A stretch of DNA of 64,000 nt from UBA11051 sp964390495 (GTDB taxonomy: Bacteria > Armatimonadota > Zipacnadia > Zipacnadales > UBA11051), in contig CAYMIN010000018.1 of assembly GCA_964390495.1 (NCBI GenBank), forward strand, positions 1 through 64,000, given 5' to 3'. The position numbers and the translations under genes were made by a program. Shown piece by piece: positions 42,423-53,200 of the stretch. How positions within the stretch are numbered: the first letter of the stretch is position 1; each line of letters opens with the position of its first letter. Below the pieces are notes generated by a model. That model did not search any database. It was not told the origin of the DNA and saw only the letters and a list, made by a program, of their open reading frames with translations.

Positions 42423-43424
42423 CTACGCCAGCACTTCCTGGATGCTCACAAAGCGCCTTTCAGCCGCTGATCGGTAGCCGGCCAGGGCCGTGGCCAGAGC
42501 CAGCTTGCCGTCCCGGCCGGTTACTGCCGATTGCTCCTGGCGGCGAATCGCGGCACAGAAGTTGCGCATCTGATTGATGTAGAAATCGTCGCGCTCGTAC
42601 TGCCGCTGCTGGTGCGTCCACTGGCGGGTATCGGCATCGTAAAGCGACACGCGGCTTTCGTCATAGCTGTACTCCACCGTGCCGGCTGCGCCGACAATCT
42701 GCCCGCCGCGCTTGTAGTTGCGCTGAATGTCGTTGCAGAACATGTTGACCAGCACGCCACTTTCCGTGCGCATCGCCAGCACTGCTCCGTCATCCACCTC
42801 CGCGTCCACGTCGAGCATGAAGTGCTCAGCCAGACAGGCGACCTCCGCCACCGGCCCCAGCAGCCAGTTAATCAGGTCGAGCTCGTGGGAGGCATCATAA
42901 AGCACGCCGCCACCGGTGGCGCGATGGGCCCAGTAGAGCTTGGCGTATTCGGGCCGGGCGTCGCCGATATACGCCCCACAGTGAATATCGGCCATATAGA
43001 CATCGCCAATCGCGCCCTGCTCGATCAGCGCCTTGGCCCGCTGCAGCAGCGGATGGTGGCGCAGTGTATAGCCCATCTGCAACACCAGATCACGCTCGGT
43101 CGCAGCGTTGATCAGCTCATCAACACCCTCCATATTCACCGATATCGGCTTCTCGACGAATACGTGACAGTTATGCTCCACGGCGCGGCGTGATTGGGGG
43201 ATGTGCTGGTCGCTGGGCGTGCATATCAGCACGGCGTCGAAGTCGTCGAGGTTCGCCTGGGCATAGTCGCTCAGGCCCGGCTGGGTCTCATAGAGCTCCT
43301 GCATCTGCTGCAGGCGCTCCGTTCTGGGGTCGCATGGCGTGACCTGCACGCCCTCGCAACTGCCCAGGCACCTGATATGGCGTTCTCCGATGGAGCCACA
43401 GCCCACGACCAGCAGCTTGTCCAC
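42423..43424 (-). CDS. Gfo/Idh/MocA family oxidoreductase
   Basis: A 333-residue NAD(P)-dependent sugar oxidoreductase. The N-terminal Rossmann fold has VGCGSIGERHI, the catalytic-Lys motif is FVEKPIS (about residue 98), and the C-terminal domain has GGGVLYDASHELDLINWLLG with the catalytic Asp/His. The start is GTG 43424 with GGAGG 10 nt upstream. It precedes the symporter gene by 121 nt on the same strand, so oxidation of an imported sugar or polyol is likely. The substrate is unknown. Confidence 0.93.
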   Translation of the reverse strand: MDKLLVVGCGSIGERHIRCLGSCEGVQVTPCDPRTERLQQMQELYETQPGLSDYAQANLDDFDAVLICTPSDQHIPQSRRAVEHNCHVFVEKPISVNMEGVDELINAATERDLVLQMGYTLRHHPLLQRAKALIEQGAIGDVYMADIHCGAYIGDARPEYAKLYWAHRATGGGVLYDASHELDLINWLLGPVAEVACLAEHFMLDVDAEVDDGAVLAMRTESGVLVNMFCNDIQRNYKRGGQIVGAAGTVEYSYDESRVSLYDADTRQWTHQQRQYERDDFYINQMRNFCAAIRRQEQSAVTGRDGKLALATALAGYRSAAERRFVSIQEVLA

Positions 43425-43513
43425 GCTTCTGTCGCCTCCGAGTCGAACTTCATTGTCAGCAGGCGCGTCATACTCCTGTCTTTGGGTTCTTTCTAGGTGG
43501 GCATTTGTCCTGC

Positions 43514-43553
43514 AAAGAAAAACGCGGAGCCGAAGTTGCTCTTCAGCTCCGCG
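43514..43553 (-). terminator. Strong intrinsic terminator after aroC
   Basis: On the minus strand, CGCGGAGCTGAAG (43553-43541) pairs with CTTCGGCTCCGCG (43535-43523) with one wobble, loop of 5, followed by TTTTTCTTT. It separates aroA-aroC from the oxidoreductase/symporter unit. Confidence 0.88.
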
Positions 43554-43589
43554 CGGGGCTTGGTTTAGTCCGTTGGGTCGGCCAGGTCC

Positions 43590-44720
43590 CTACCAGCCGA
43601 GCTTGTGCTCGATGCCGGAGATGGCATCATAGCCGCGCCACATCATCAGGTGGTCGAGGATAGTCATGCGCGTCATAGCGGCGGCTACGGCGCATATCCG
43701 CCCGCAGATCGTCGCATCGCGGCGCGTGATAGCGGCCAGCTCGGCCTCCTCCATCGTCGCCATGTTGACCGTCGGCTGCGCGATTGAGATAGTAGAGGTC
43801 GGCTTGACGGCGATGCGTGCGACAATGTCCTCGCCGTTGGAAATACCGCCGTCAATGCCGCCGGAGTTATTGGTGTGGAAGCGGATCTTGCCGTCTTTCA
43901 TGTAGGGGATATCGTTGCATTCCGAGCCCTTCATCATGGCTGTGGCGAAGCCGGCACCGATCTCGCAGCCTTTGACGGCCTGGATGCTCATCAGGGCATG
44001 GGCCAAACCCGCGCTGAGTTTGTCGAAGACCGGCTCACCCAGCCCCGGCGGCACGCCGACGGTGAGTATCTCCACGATGCCACCGACGGTGTCGCCCTCG
44101 TCCTTGATCTGCCTGGTGAACTCGATCATTTCCCGGGCGGTCTCCAGGTCCGGGCAGAAGATCTCGTTCTTCAGCGAATTGGCCTCCCGCTCATCAAAGC
44201 TGAGGTCGGACACGTCGGCCTCGATGTGCATGAGCTTCTGGACGTAGGCGACCACTCTGATGCCCTCGCGGGCCAGTATCTTCTTGGCAACCGCGCCGGC
44301 GGCCACCCGCCCGGCGGTCTCGCGCCCGCTGGCCCGGCCCGCCCCGCACCAGTCAACGTAATCGCCGTACTTGATGCGGTAGGTGTACTCGGCATGGCCC
44401 GGGCGGATCAGGTCCTTGACATCTTGGTACTCCTTGACGTGCTGGGGCAGCGTGTCCACATTGTAGATGATCATGCCGACCGGGGCGCCGGTGGTATAAC
44501 CGTCGCGCATGCCGGAGAATATCTGCGCCTGATCGGTCTCCTGGCGGGGCGAGTCGATGGCGCTCTGGCCCGGACGGCGCTTGTCCAGCTCCTCCTGAAT
44601 GTCGGCGTCACAAAGCTCCAGGCCGGGCGGCACACCGTCGCAGATCGCCGCCAGGGCCTTGCCGTAGGACTCGCCACAAGTTGTCACTCGAAACACCCTG
44701 CCGAAGGTATTGCCTAGCAT
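43590..44720 (-). CDS. aroC: Chorismate synthase
   Basis: A 376-residue AroC, last step of the shikimate pathway (EPSP to chorismate, needs reduced FMN). Signatures: FRVTTCGESYGKAL, DKRRPGQSAIDSPRQETDQ, RPGHAEYTYRIKYG, GRASGRETAGRVAAGA and NNSGGIDGGISNGEDI. The ATG is preceded by AGGAGG about 8 nt upstream. It lies 73 nt after aroA on the same strand and ends in a strong terminator. Confidence 0.98.
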   Translation of the reverse strand: MLGNTFGRVFRVTTCGESYGKALAAICDGVPPGLELCDADIQEELDKRRPGQSAIDSPRQETDQAQIFSGMRDGYTTGAPVGMIIYNVDTLPQHVKEYQDVKDLIRPGHAEYTYRIKYGDYVDWCGAGRASGRETAGRVAAGAVAKKILAREGIRVVAYVQKLMHIEADVSDLSFDEREANSLKNEIFCPDLETAREMIEFTRQIKDEGDTVGGIVEILTVGVPPGLGEPVFDKLSAGLAHALMSIQAVKGCEIGAGFATAMMKGSECNDIPYMKDGKIRFHTNNSGGIDGGISNGEDIVARIAVKPTSTISIAQPTVNMATMEEAELAAITRRDATICGRICAVAAAMTRMTILDHLMMWRGYDAISGIEHKLGW

Positions 44721-44793
44721 ATCTATCGCCTCCTGCGGCGGCGGTCATCACGGACCTTGCCGCGTTAGTTAGGGTTCCAGTTCGACGGCTCTG

Positions 44794-46077
44794 CTATGTC
44801 TGCATGGAGCCGCCTGTCTCGATACTGGCGCCGAGTTCCTGCATTAGACCGACGAAGTTAGGGAAGGTTACGGCCACCGCCTCCGCGGTCGAGACTATCG
44901 TCTCGCCCTCCACGGCCATGCCCGCGAGCGCCAGAGCCATGACCACGCGATGGTCGCTGTGCCCCTCAACCGCGGCTGCGTGCATTTGGCTGCCTCTGAC
45001 TATCAGCCCATCGGGCAGCGCCTCGACATCAGCGCCCATCTTCGCCAGCTCGGCGGCCATCACCGCTAGGCGGTCGGTTTCCTTCAGGCGCGCCTGGGGG
45101 ACATTGCCCAGCAGCGTCTCGCCCTCGGCGAAGCAAGCCGTGACCGCCATCGCGGGCAGGGCATCGGGCGTGGCGTTGAGGTCAAGCTCGCAGCCGCGCA
45201 GATTCCCGCCGCGTACGGTCATTTCCAGGCCCTCAACCTCGATCTCGGTCCCCATCCGCCGCAGCATGTCTATCACGGCCTTGTCGCCCTGGGGGTCGGC
45301 CATATCGAGGCCGGTGAGAGTAACCTCCGAGCCGGTCACCGCCGCCGCGCACAGGAAGAAGGTGGCTGAAGAGAAGTCGGCGGGTATCTGCCGGGAGAAG
45401 GGCCCGTAGCGCTGCCCGCCCGGTATCTCGAAAGCTCCCAGCCCCTCGGCCTGGTACTTGACGCCTTGGCGGTCGAGCCAGTCAAGCGTCATATAGACGT
45501 AGGGGCGCTCGTGGAGCAGCGGCACCTCGAGGCGCGTATCTCCCTGCGCCAGCGGGCAGTTAATCAGCAGCGCGGTCAGGTACTGCGAGGTCGGGCACTC
45601 GATGGACGTACACCCGCCGCGCAGAGGGCCGCTAATCTGGACGGGCGCGCAGCCGTTATTACGCTGCGAACGCGCTGTGCCGCCGAGGTCGTTGATCGCT
45701 TGCAGCAGCGGCGCGACCGGCCGGGCCTGGATCTGCTCATCACCGGTCAGCACCGTGGTGCCGTCGGCAAGCGCCGCGGTCAAGCAGGTGATATATAGCG
45801 TTGTGCCGGAGTTGCCGACATCTATCGGCTCTGCCGGAGCCTGAGGATGGCCTGCTACGCCCGCAACGATGAGGTCATCGTCCTGCTCGACAATCCGGGC
45901 GCCCAGCAGCCGCATTGCTTCGATGGCCGAGGTCGTATCAGCCGAACGCAGCGGCTTGATCAGGCGGCTCTGCCCATTCGCCAGGCCGCCAATCACCAGC
46001 GCCCGGATCGTGTGGGACTTCGACGCCGGCATGGCCGCCCGGCCGCTCAATTGTGAACTGCTTACCCGCAACTCCAT
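44794..46077 (-). CDS. aroA: 3-phosphoshikimate 1-carboxyvinyltransferase (EPSP synthase)
   Basis: A 427-residue EPSP synthase joining shikimate-3-phosphate with PEP. Features: MPASKSHTIRALVIGGLANG, DVGNSGTTLYI (an SGTT rather than the enterobacterial AGTAMR loop, closer to the class II/III enzymes), ADFSSATFFLCAAA, RLKETDRLAVMAAEL and the C-terminal EGHSDHRVVMALALAG. First gene of an aroA-aroC unit; divergent from the large lyase locus across 140 nt. Confidence 0.97.
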   Translation of the reverse strand: MELRVSSSQLSGRAAMPASKSHTIRALVIGGLANGQSRLIKPLRSADTTSAIEAMRLLGARIVEQDDDLIVAGVAGHPQAPAEPIDVGNSGTTLYITCLTAALADGTTVLTGDEQIQARPVAPLLQAINDLGGTARSQRNNGCAPVQISGPLRGGCTSIECPTSQYLTALLINCPLAQGDTRLEVPLLHERPYVYMTLDWLDRQGVKYQAEGLGAFEIPGGQRYGPFSRQIPADFSSATFFLCAAAVTGSEVTLTGLDMADPQGDKAVIDMLRRMGTEIEVEGLEMTVRGGNLRGCELDLNATPDALPAMAVTACFAEGETLLGNVPQARLKETDRLAVMAAELAKMGADVEALPDGLIVRGSQMHAAAVEGHSDHRVVMALALAGMAVEGETIVSTAEAVAVTFPNFVGLMQELGASIETGGSMQT

Positions 46078-46217
46078 TGGGCCGGCACCCTAGGGGAAGG
46101 TTAGACGCCCGAATCCACGAAATATGCGGTTGTGAATGTAGAAGATTACCTGAACCAGCCTCACAATGCAAGCGACCGGGGCGATTCGGTCATCCTGTCA
46201 GCACTCGGAGGGAGCCA

Positions 46218-49200
46218 ATGAAGCCACTCAGCAAGAGCCTGTGCACTATCGCGCTGGCACTGACCCTGGCCACAGCCATCGCCACCGCTGAGGACATCTC
46301 TCGCAATGGGACCTGCGAGCAGGTCGAGAACGGCAAGCCGGTCGGCTGGGATACCTATGGCACGGCCAAGGAATGGGGCTCGCTCGAGCCGGGCTATCAA
46401 GGTAGAGGCGTGTACTTCATCCCCCAGGATTTCTCCGCCTGGAAGGCAGGCGATAACCAGGGCCGCATGTACACCAGTTCCGCGCTGGTGCAGGGCGATG
46501 CCAACGGCTACCGCGGCCCCGAGGCGCTGGTGCATGAGCCCAGCCCCGAAGCCAGGTACTCCAAATACCCCGCCTCCGATAGGTACAAGGTCAGCTTCTG
46601 GATGAAAAGCGCCTCTTCCAGCGTCAGGGTATATCTGCGCGGCTGGAAGACGGAGGCAGCGACGCCGCAGGATCGGGTTGACGGCACCGGGCAGCTTACC
46701 AACCTTCCCGCCACCGACAAATGGACCTACTATGAAATGACGGCAACGCCCCAGCCGGATACTAAGCGCTTCTGCATCATGTTCCTGGTGGACGGATTTG
46801 AGGACCAGGGTCTCAAGTTGGGGCCGGTACAGGTTGACGAGGTGAGAATAGAAAAAGTGAAGGGCCTGACCGCCGATGAACTCAAGCGCATCGAGATACC
46901 GCCCGATCCCGCCATATATGTGGGCGAGACGCCCCTGGAGGAGCTCCTGGAGGCCTACCGCGCAGGCGATGAGGCGGTAATCTCACAGGTAAAGTCGGCT
47001 CTGGCCGCCGCCGACGGGTGGGCGGAGAAGCCGGACGAGTGGTATCGCCAGTTCTTCGCCAACTTCGAGCCGCGCGGCCGCTATACCATCACCTGCCCCA
47101 TCCACCCCTTCCAGACCCGTTTCTACATGGACTTCGAGTGGAGCCTGGACGAGCCCTGGAAGCTGGTCTGCAAGCACTGTAAGGCTGAAGGCCGCGAGTA
47201 CTACTATTATCCCAATCCCGACTATCCCGACGACGGCCAGGGCTGCGCGCCGACCGATGAGGCCTGGGCACGCACCCACGATGAGGTTTGGTCGAAGGCG
47301 CATCGCAACATCCCTCACGACCACTTCGACGGCCACACTCACGGCGATGTTGATGGCCGGCGCTTCTACTTTTTGGGCAAATACTACGGCCTGGCGCTCA
47401 CCAAGCTGGAAGGCAATGTGACGCAGGCACTCAGTCTCGGCTGGCATTACGCCACCAAGCTTTTTCCCGAGGACAGTGAGGAGTACCAGCGGGCCGCCGT
47501 CTATGCGCATAAGGCCCAGCTCATCCTGCTGTTTTCGGCCCGGGCGCGGTTCGGTGATGACTATCTGGCCGCCGCCGAGAACATGACCCCGGCCCAATTC
47601 CAGAAGCGCATCGAGGGCTTTTGTCAGCGTTCCGACGGCAAGCCGTGGCGGTACGAGAAGCTGAACGGCTTCCGCCCCTTCAGCGGCACCAGCGACGTCA
47701 CCGTCGGCGACCCGGTCTATGACGACATCACCGCGCAGCGGCCTCGGGGCTACAAGTTCTTCGAGGGCTCGTGGGCCCACCTTGGCGCTATGGCCAGGTA
47801 TCTGTTCGAGTCGTTCTGCCGCACCCGCGCTGTTTTTACAGCCGAAGATGACGACCTCCGCCGCATGTGCCAACGGGTGGTGGTCTCGTTGCCGGGCGAC
47901 CGCGAGAAGGTGGCTCGGGAGCAGGACCCGCCGGCGCACTACCTCAAGCGCGGCATCTTCGAGATGGAGATCCACCCCTTCAACCTCGAAACCGGCGGCG
48001 ATAATCAGGCCTCAGCTACCCAGACACCGCGCCTGCGCGCCGGACAGATGCTGCGGGATGATGCTATCATCGAGAATGTCGCCAGGGACATCGCCTACTT
48101 CTGGCGCAACTTCTTCACCTCCGACGGTCTCGGCGCGGAGGGCTCGCCCAGCTACACCCACTGCGCCTACGGCATCATCAGCGTGATGCAGAAGCTATAT
48201 GGCATAAAGGGCGACTTCGACGAAGAGGCCGTCTATTATGATAAGGAGCTGGGCGCGCTTAACCTCTTCAAGATGCCCGATTTCACCCAATCCGTCACCA
48301 AGATGCTCTACTATGCAACCGCCGAGGACGACCACTACATCCCCTGGGAGGACTCCAGTTACCAGGCGAAGCGCACGGTGGCTCAGGCCCACCTGGTTGA
48401 GCAGTACGGCGGCGGCATTCCCGAGAAGGAGCGTAAGTACTTCAAGATTGACCGCGCCGAGGATGGGACCGTGAGGCTGGAGTTTGACAGGTCCGTAGCC
48501 TTGCCGTCGCGGCTGGTCCATGACCGGCGCAAGGCGATCCTGCGCGCGGGTAGAACCGAGCGGCAGACCGTGGTTTCACTGGATTTCACCAAGAAGTGCG
48601 GCCACTATCAGCCTGCCGCCCAGAACCTGATGGTGCATGCTTGCGGCCAGGAACTCGCCTCACTCCAGGGCTATCTGAGCTCGGGCCACTTCCTGACCAC
48701 CCGCTGGCTGAAGAGCTTCCCCTCCCACAACTGCCTGGTGCTGCGGCGCGCCGACGGCAATCCCGCCGGCACCGGGGAGTTGCGCGGCGACCTGCGCCGG
48801 AACTTCATCATCACCCCGACCTGCCAGGTGGTTGACACCGCCGAATACGACCAGGCCGACTGGGCCAGGTTCGGGGATACCGAAAACGGCGAATTCAGCC
48901 GCCAGCTAGTGCTGATGGCGTCCTCCGAGGGCCATCAGTATGTGATAGACATCGCCCGCGGGCGCGGCGGCGACACTCACGACTATTATCTGCACTGCCA
49001 CGGGCTGGGCTTTGAGACCGAGGGCATTGACCTGCAGCCGCTGGCCGACCCGGAGACCGACCTCTACCAGCACAGCGGCTTCACCTTCAACTGCCCCGAC
49101 AATTTCGGTGCAAAGAATATCAAGCAGCTTGCGACCGGCACTTCGGCAAATGCGTGGCAGGCGATCTGGTCGCGGATTGATGACTATCGGGATCAGCCCG

Positions 49201-50219
49201 CCCAGCAGCCGCTGATCCACGAGGACGTGTTCATGAAGCTGTGGATGGTGGACGAGCCGGGCAGCGAAGTATTTGTCGGGACCGCGCCGGCCCAGCGCTC
49301 GTTTCAGAATCACGATTTCGGCCGCGAGATGAAGGTACTGTGCGTGCGCCGGCCCAATACCGAGGCCATTGACAAGTTCGTCGCGGTAATCGAGCCATAC
49401 CAGAAAACGCCCTTTATTCGAGCAGTGCGCCGCCTCGACCTCAACACCGATGACGACTACGTGGTGGGTCTGGCGATAGACACCATCTATGGCACCGACT
49501 ATGTCATCGCCTACGGTGGCCCGGGGACGCCGCCGGAGGTGCAGGTCAAAGACGGCCGGCACACCATCGCCACCGATGCTGATTTCGCGATGGCTGCGTT
49601 CCCCGAGGCCGGGCCGCCGCGAGCACTGCTCACCGGCGGCGGCTATCTGCAAGCCGATGAGGCTAGCCTCAAGCTGGAGGGCTCGCCCTCTTTGAGCGGA
49701 CGCCTGGTTGATTTCAGCGACCCCGACGACACCCTGACCATCGAGAGCGATGACGCCTTCCCGGTGGGCGAGCAACTCGCCGGCCAGCCGGTGATTGTGC
49801 AGCACCGTGAAGACCGCTCCACCTTCACCATCGCCAGCGTCGAGGCACTGGGGGAGGGCCGCTACCTGCTGCATCTGGACGACCAGCCGCACCTGATGAA
49901 CAACTGGCTGCTGGTGCGGGATGTGGATAGCGGCGGCATCACCGTCGAGCCGCCGCCGGTGCTTGATCGCAAGCGCACGACGTTCAAAGTCTATGCGGGC
50001 GATCCGGGCCGGATGCGCCTGCTGGGGCCGCTGCGGGGCACAAGCGCGACTGCGGTTGCTGACGAGTGGGGCACCACCATGCTCAGCTTCCATCGCGTTC
50101 ACACGGATGATTACACAGGTGTCGAAGTTGGCAAGGACATCGGCATCACCCGCCTCGAAAAGGGGCATGATACGGTCTTCGTGACCAGGTACGCCTATAT
50201 GGAGTACGACGGCAACTAG
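46218..50219 (+). CDS. Giant secreted heparinase II/III-like protein, paralogue 1
   Basis: A 1333-residue protein. I start at ATG 46218 (GGAGGGAG upstream), where a signal peptide begins (MKPLSKSLCTIALALTLATAIATA). Layout: carbohydrate-binding-like sandwich (about 25-230, SRNGTCEQVENGKPVGWD); a helical toroid (about 260-690) opened by a Cys/His cluster, CPIH near 293 and CKHC near 318, then YYYYPNPDYPDDG; then a heparinase II/III-type sandwich (about 740-1000, LMVHACGQELASLQGYL, SHNCLVLRRADG) and a C-terminal tail to 1333. The central GHxH of its sisters is GHYQ here. Probably a polysaccharide lyase for a uronate-containing glycan; the family assignment is inferred. Confidence 0.78.
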   Translation: MKPLSKSLCTIALALTLATAIATAEDISRNGTCEQVENGKPVGWDTYGTAKEWGSLEPGYQGRGVYFIPQDFSAWKAGDNQGRMYTSSALVQGDANGYRGPEALVHEPSPEARYSKYPASDRYKVSFWMKSASSSVRVYLRGWKTEAATPQDRVDGTGQLTNLPATDKWTYYEMTATPQPDTKRFCIMFLVDGFEDQGLKLGPVQVDEVRIEKVKGLTADELKRIEIPPDPAIYVGETPLEELLEAYRAGDEAVISQVKSALAAADGWAEKPDEWYRQFFANFEPRGRYTITCPIHPFQTRFYMDFEWSLDEPWKLVCKHCKAEGREYYYYPNPDYPDDGQGCAPTDEAWARTHDEVWSKAHRNIPHDHFDGHTHGDVDGRRFYFLGKYYGLALTKLEGNVTQALSLGWHYATKLFPEDSEEYQRAAVYAHKAQLILLFSARARFGDDYLAAAENMTPAQFQKRIEGFCQRSDGKPWRYEKLNGFRPFSGTSDVTVGDPVYDDITAQRPRGYKFFEGSWAHLGAMARYLFESFCRTRAVFTAEDDDLRRMCQRVVVSLPGDREKVAREQDPPAHYLKRGIFEMEIHPFNLETGGDNQASATQTPRLRAGQMLRDDAIIENVARDIAYFWRNFFTSDGLGAEGSPSYTHCAYGIISVMQKLYGIKGDFDEEAVYYDKELGALNLFKMPDFTQSVTKMLYYATAEDDHYIPWEDSSYQAKRTVAQAHLVEQYGGGIPEKERKYFKIDRAEDGTVRLEFDRSVALPSRLVHDRRKAILRAGRTERQTVVSLDFTKKCGHYQPAAQNLMVHACGQELASLQGYLSSGHFLTTRWLKSFPSHNCLVLRRADGNPAGTGELRGDLRRNFIITPTCQVVDTAEYDQADWARFGDTENGEFSRQLVLMASSEGHQYVIDIARGRGGDTHDYYLHCHGLGFETEGIDLQPLADPETDLYQHSGFTFNCPDNFGAKNIKQLATGTSANAWQAIWSRIDDYRDQPAQQPLIHEDVFMKLWMVDEPGSEVFVGTAPAQRSFQNHDFGREMKVLCVRRPNTEAIDKFVAVIEPYQKTPFIRAVRRLDLNTDDDYVVGLAIDTIYGTDYVIAYGGPGTPPEVQVKDGRHTIATDADFAMAAFPEAGPPRALLTGGGYLQADEASLKLEGSPSLSGRLVDFSDPDDTLTIESDDAFPVGEQLAGQPVIVQHREDRSTFTIASVEALGEGRYLLHLDDQPHLMNNWLLVRDVDSGGITVEPPPVLDRKRTTFKVYAGDPGRMRLLGPLRGTSATAVADEWGTTMLSFHRVHTDDYTGVEVGKDIGITRLEKGHDTVFVTRYAYMEYDGN

Positions 50220-50248
50220 ACCGTTGGGTTCGTCAGGAGGGATCGCTC

Positions 50249-53200
50249 ATGTCGGCAGCGCGTATTCAAGCTGTGCTCATCGCCATGTTGCTTGTGAGCG
50301 CCGCAGGGGCTGCGCAGGACCTGTCGCGTAATGGCAACTGCGAGCAGGTCGAGGACGGCAAGCCGGTGGGCTGGGGACCGTACAGCTCCCTCAGCGAATG
50401 GGGGTCCCTGGAGGACGGCTATCAGGGCAAGGCCGTCTATTTCATCCCGGAGCCCTTCCACCCGATAGATTCCGGCGACCGGGCGGGGGAGAACTACATC
50501 AACTGCGGGATGGTACAGGGCAGCTCCGGTGGTTATAGCGGGCCTGACGCAATCCCTCACATTCCCAGTCAGGCCGCGAAATACTTCAAGAGCGGCGGCG
50601 CTGATGCCTACAAGGTCAGCTTCTGGATCAAGAGCGAATCCAGCAAGATAAATGTGTTCCTACAGGGCTGGACGACAGAGAAGGCGACTGGGGCCGACCG
50701 TGGCGGCGGCGCTACTCTCATCACCCGTATCGGCCACCTTGATGACTGGACGTATTTCGAGGCCACCGGCTCGGTGGCAGCAGGCGTCAAGAAGATCGCC
50801 GTCGTGTTTCAGGTATTCGGCTACGAGAAGGACGGCCTGAAGCTGGGCCGCGTCTGCATTGATGAGTTGAAGATCGAGAGGGTGACCGGCTTGAACGCCG
50901 ATAGTCTGCGCCGCATCGAGATTCCTGACGACCCGGCCGTCTATGTCGGAGACACTCCGCTGGAGGAGATCCTCGCAGCGTATCGCGCAGGTGACAAGGC
51001 AGCCGTGGGTCAGGTGAGCGCGGCTCTAAGGCAGGCGGACGAGCTGGCCGAGCACTCGGATGAATGGTATCGGCAGTTCTTCGGCAACTTCGAGCCGCGT
51101 GGTATCTACACCACCTCTTGCCCGATCCATCCCTTCCTCACCCGCTACTACAACGACTTCGAATGGAGCCTCAACGAGCCGTGGAAGCTGATCTGCCCAC
51201 ACTGCAAGGCGGAGGGGCGCAAGTACTACTATTACCCGAACCCCGATTACCCGGATGATGGCAACGGGTGTGCGCCGACTGATGAGGTCTGGGCGCGGGA
51301 TCATGACGCCGCCTGGAGCAAGGCCCACCGCGGCATACCGCATGACCACTGGGACGGCTCCAGTCACGCCTATCTCGACAGCCGCCGCTATTACTTCAAG
51401 GGCAAGTACTATGTCAATGCGCTCAGTCGCATGCACCGCACGATCGGCCCGCAACTGGCGCTGGCGTATCACTACGCCGTCAAGCTGTTCCCGCCGGAGA
51501 GCGAGCAGTACCAGAAAGCCGACCTCTACGCCCACAAGGCCAAGGTCATCATGCTGTGCAGCGCCCGGGCCTACCTGGGTGACGATTACCTGGCCGCCGC
51601 CGAGGGCCTCACACCCGAAGAGTTCCGCAAGCGGATGGGCGAGTTTTACCAGCCCTCCGAGACCGACCGGTGGCAGTATCAGAAGCTCGACGGCTTCCGC
51701 TTCTACGATAACCGTGATGTGATAGCTGATGACCCGGTTTGGGAAGGCGTGCCGGTTCGTGACGGACGGCTCTGGGCGGGTTCGTGGAACTCGCGCGCTA
51801 ACACGGCCGGCTATCTGCTGGAGCTTTTCTGCCGCCTGCGGGCCGCCTTCGGTGAGGACGAAGATGACCTCCGCCGTCTTTGCCAGCGCCCGCTGCTCTC
51901 AATTCCCGACGACCGCGAGAAGCTGGCGATGGGCCAGGACCCGCCGGCCTTCTATATGAAACGCGGCGTATTCGAGACCGAGATGCACCCCTTCAACCTC
52001 GACAGCGGCGGCGACAATCTGCTGGCAGCGACGATTTTGCCGAGAATCCGCGCCGGCCTGTTTCTGCGTGATGACGAGATCATCGAGAAGGTCGCGCAGG
52101 ATGTCACCTATTTCTGGCGCAACTACTTCTCCGCCGATGGTCTGGGCCACGAGGGCTCACCAACTTACTCGGCTTATGGGGTGGCCGGCCTGGGTGACAG
52201 GCTTTTCGGTCTCAAGGGCGACTTCGACAAGACCGCCCCCTATTATGATGCCGAGAATGACACTATCAACCTCAACAGGATGCCCGTCTATGCCGCCTGC
52301 GCCGTCAAGATGCCCTATTACGTCACTGACGATGATGACCATTACATTTCGTGGGAAGATTCGTGTTACGGCGCTCAGCGCAGCACTCTTCAGCATCAGC
52401 GCATTCTCAATTACGGTGGCAAGATACCTAAAAAGCACCTCAAGTACCTGAACATCACGCAGGATGGACACGGCAAGCACTCGGTCAACTTCGACAAGTC
52501 CGTACTATGGCCGCCGGTGCTGCTACACGACCGCCGCAAGGCGGTACTGAGGGCCGGGAAGGTGCAGCACCCGACCGTGGTCTCGCTCGATTTCACCAAG
52601 ATGTGTGGGCACTACCACCCGCCGACGCAGACGTTGATGGTGCATGCCTGTGGCCAGGAGCTGGCCTCCGACCTCGGCTACATGGGGTCATGCCACTTCC
52701 TCACCACTGAGTGGATCCGCACCTATCCGGCGCATAACTCCCTGACGCTGCGGGCGGCCGACGGCAGTCCCCATGGCACCAGCAGGCTGCGGGGGGATCT
52801 GCGCAAGCATTTCATCGCGACACCCACCTGCCAGATAGTTGACACCGCCGAGTACGATGCGGCGGATTGGGCGGCCGCCGGCGAGGATGAAGTCGGCGAA
52901 TTCAGTCGCCAGGTGATCCTGATGGTGCCGTCGCAGGACCATCAGTACGTGGTTGACATCGTCCGCGGCAAGGGCGGGACCACTCACGACTACTACTTGC
53001 ATTGCCACGGCCTCGGCTTTGACACCGACGGGATCAATCTGCAGCCAGTGCCCGATCCTGACCAGGACCTCTACGAATACAGTGGCTGGACCTTCAGGTG
53101 CGCCGCCGGCTGGGGCTCGCGGAATATCCACGAACTGGCTGCCGGCAGGTCCGCCGGGCCCTGGCGCGCCACCTGGTCGCGGATAGACGACTATCGCGGC

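Noticed and set aside
48906..50168. Long minus-strand open frames opposite the lyase genes (also 52688-54091, 46983-47975 and 56329-57528)
   Set aside because: They mirror strongly coding plus-strand genes in GC-rich DNA, have no ribosome sites and give low-complexity peptides without domains.
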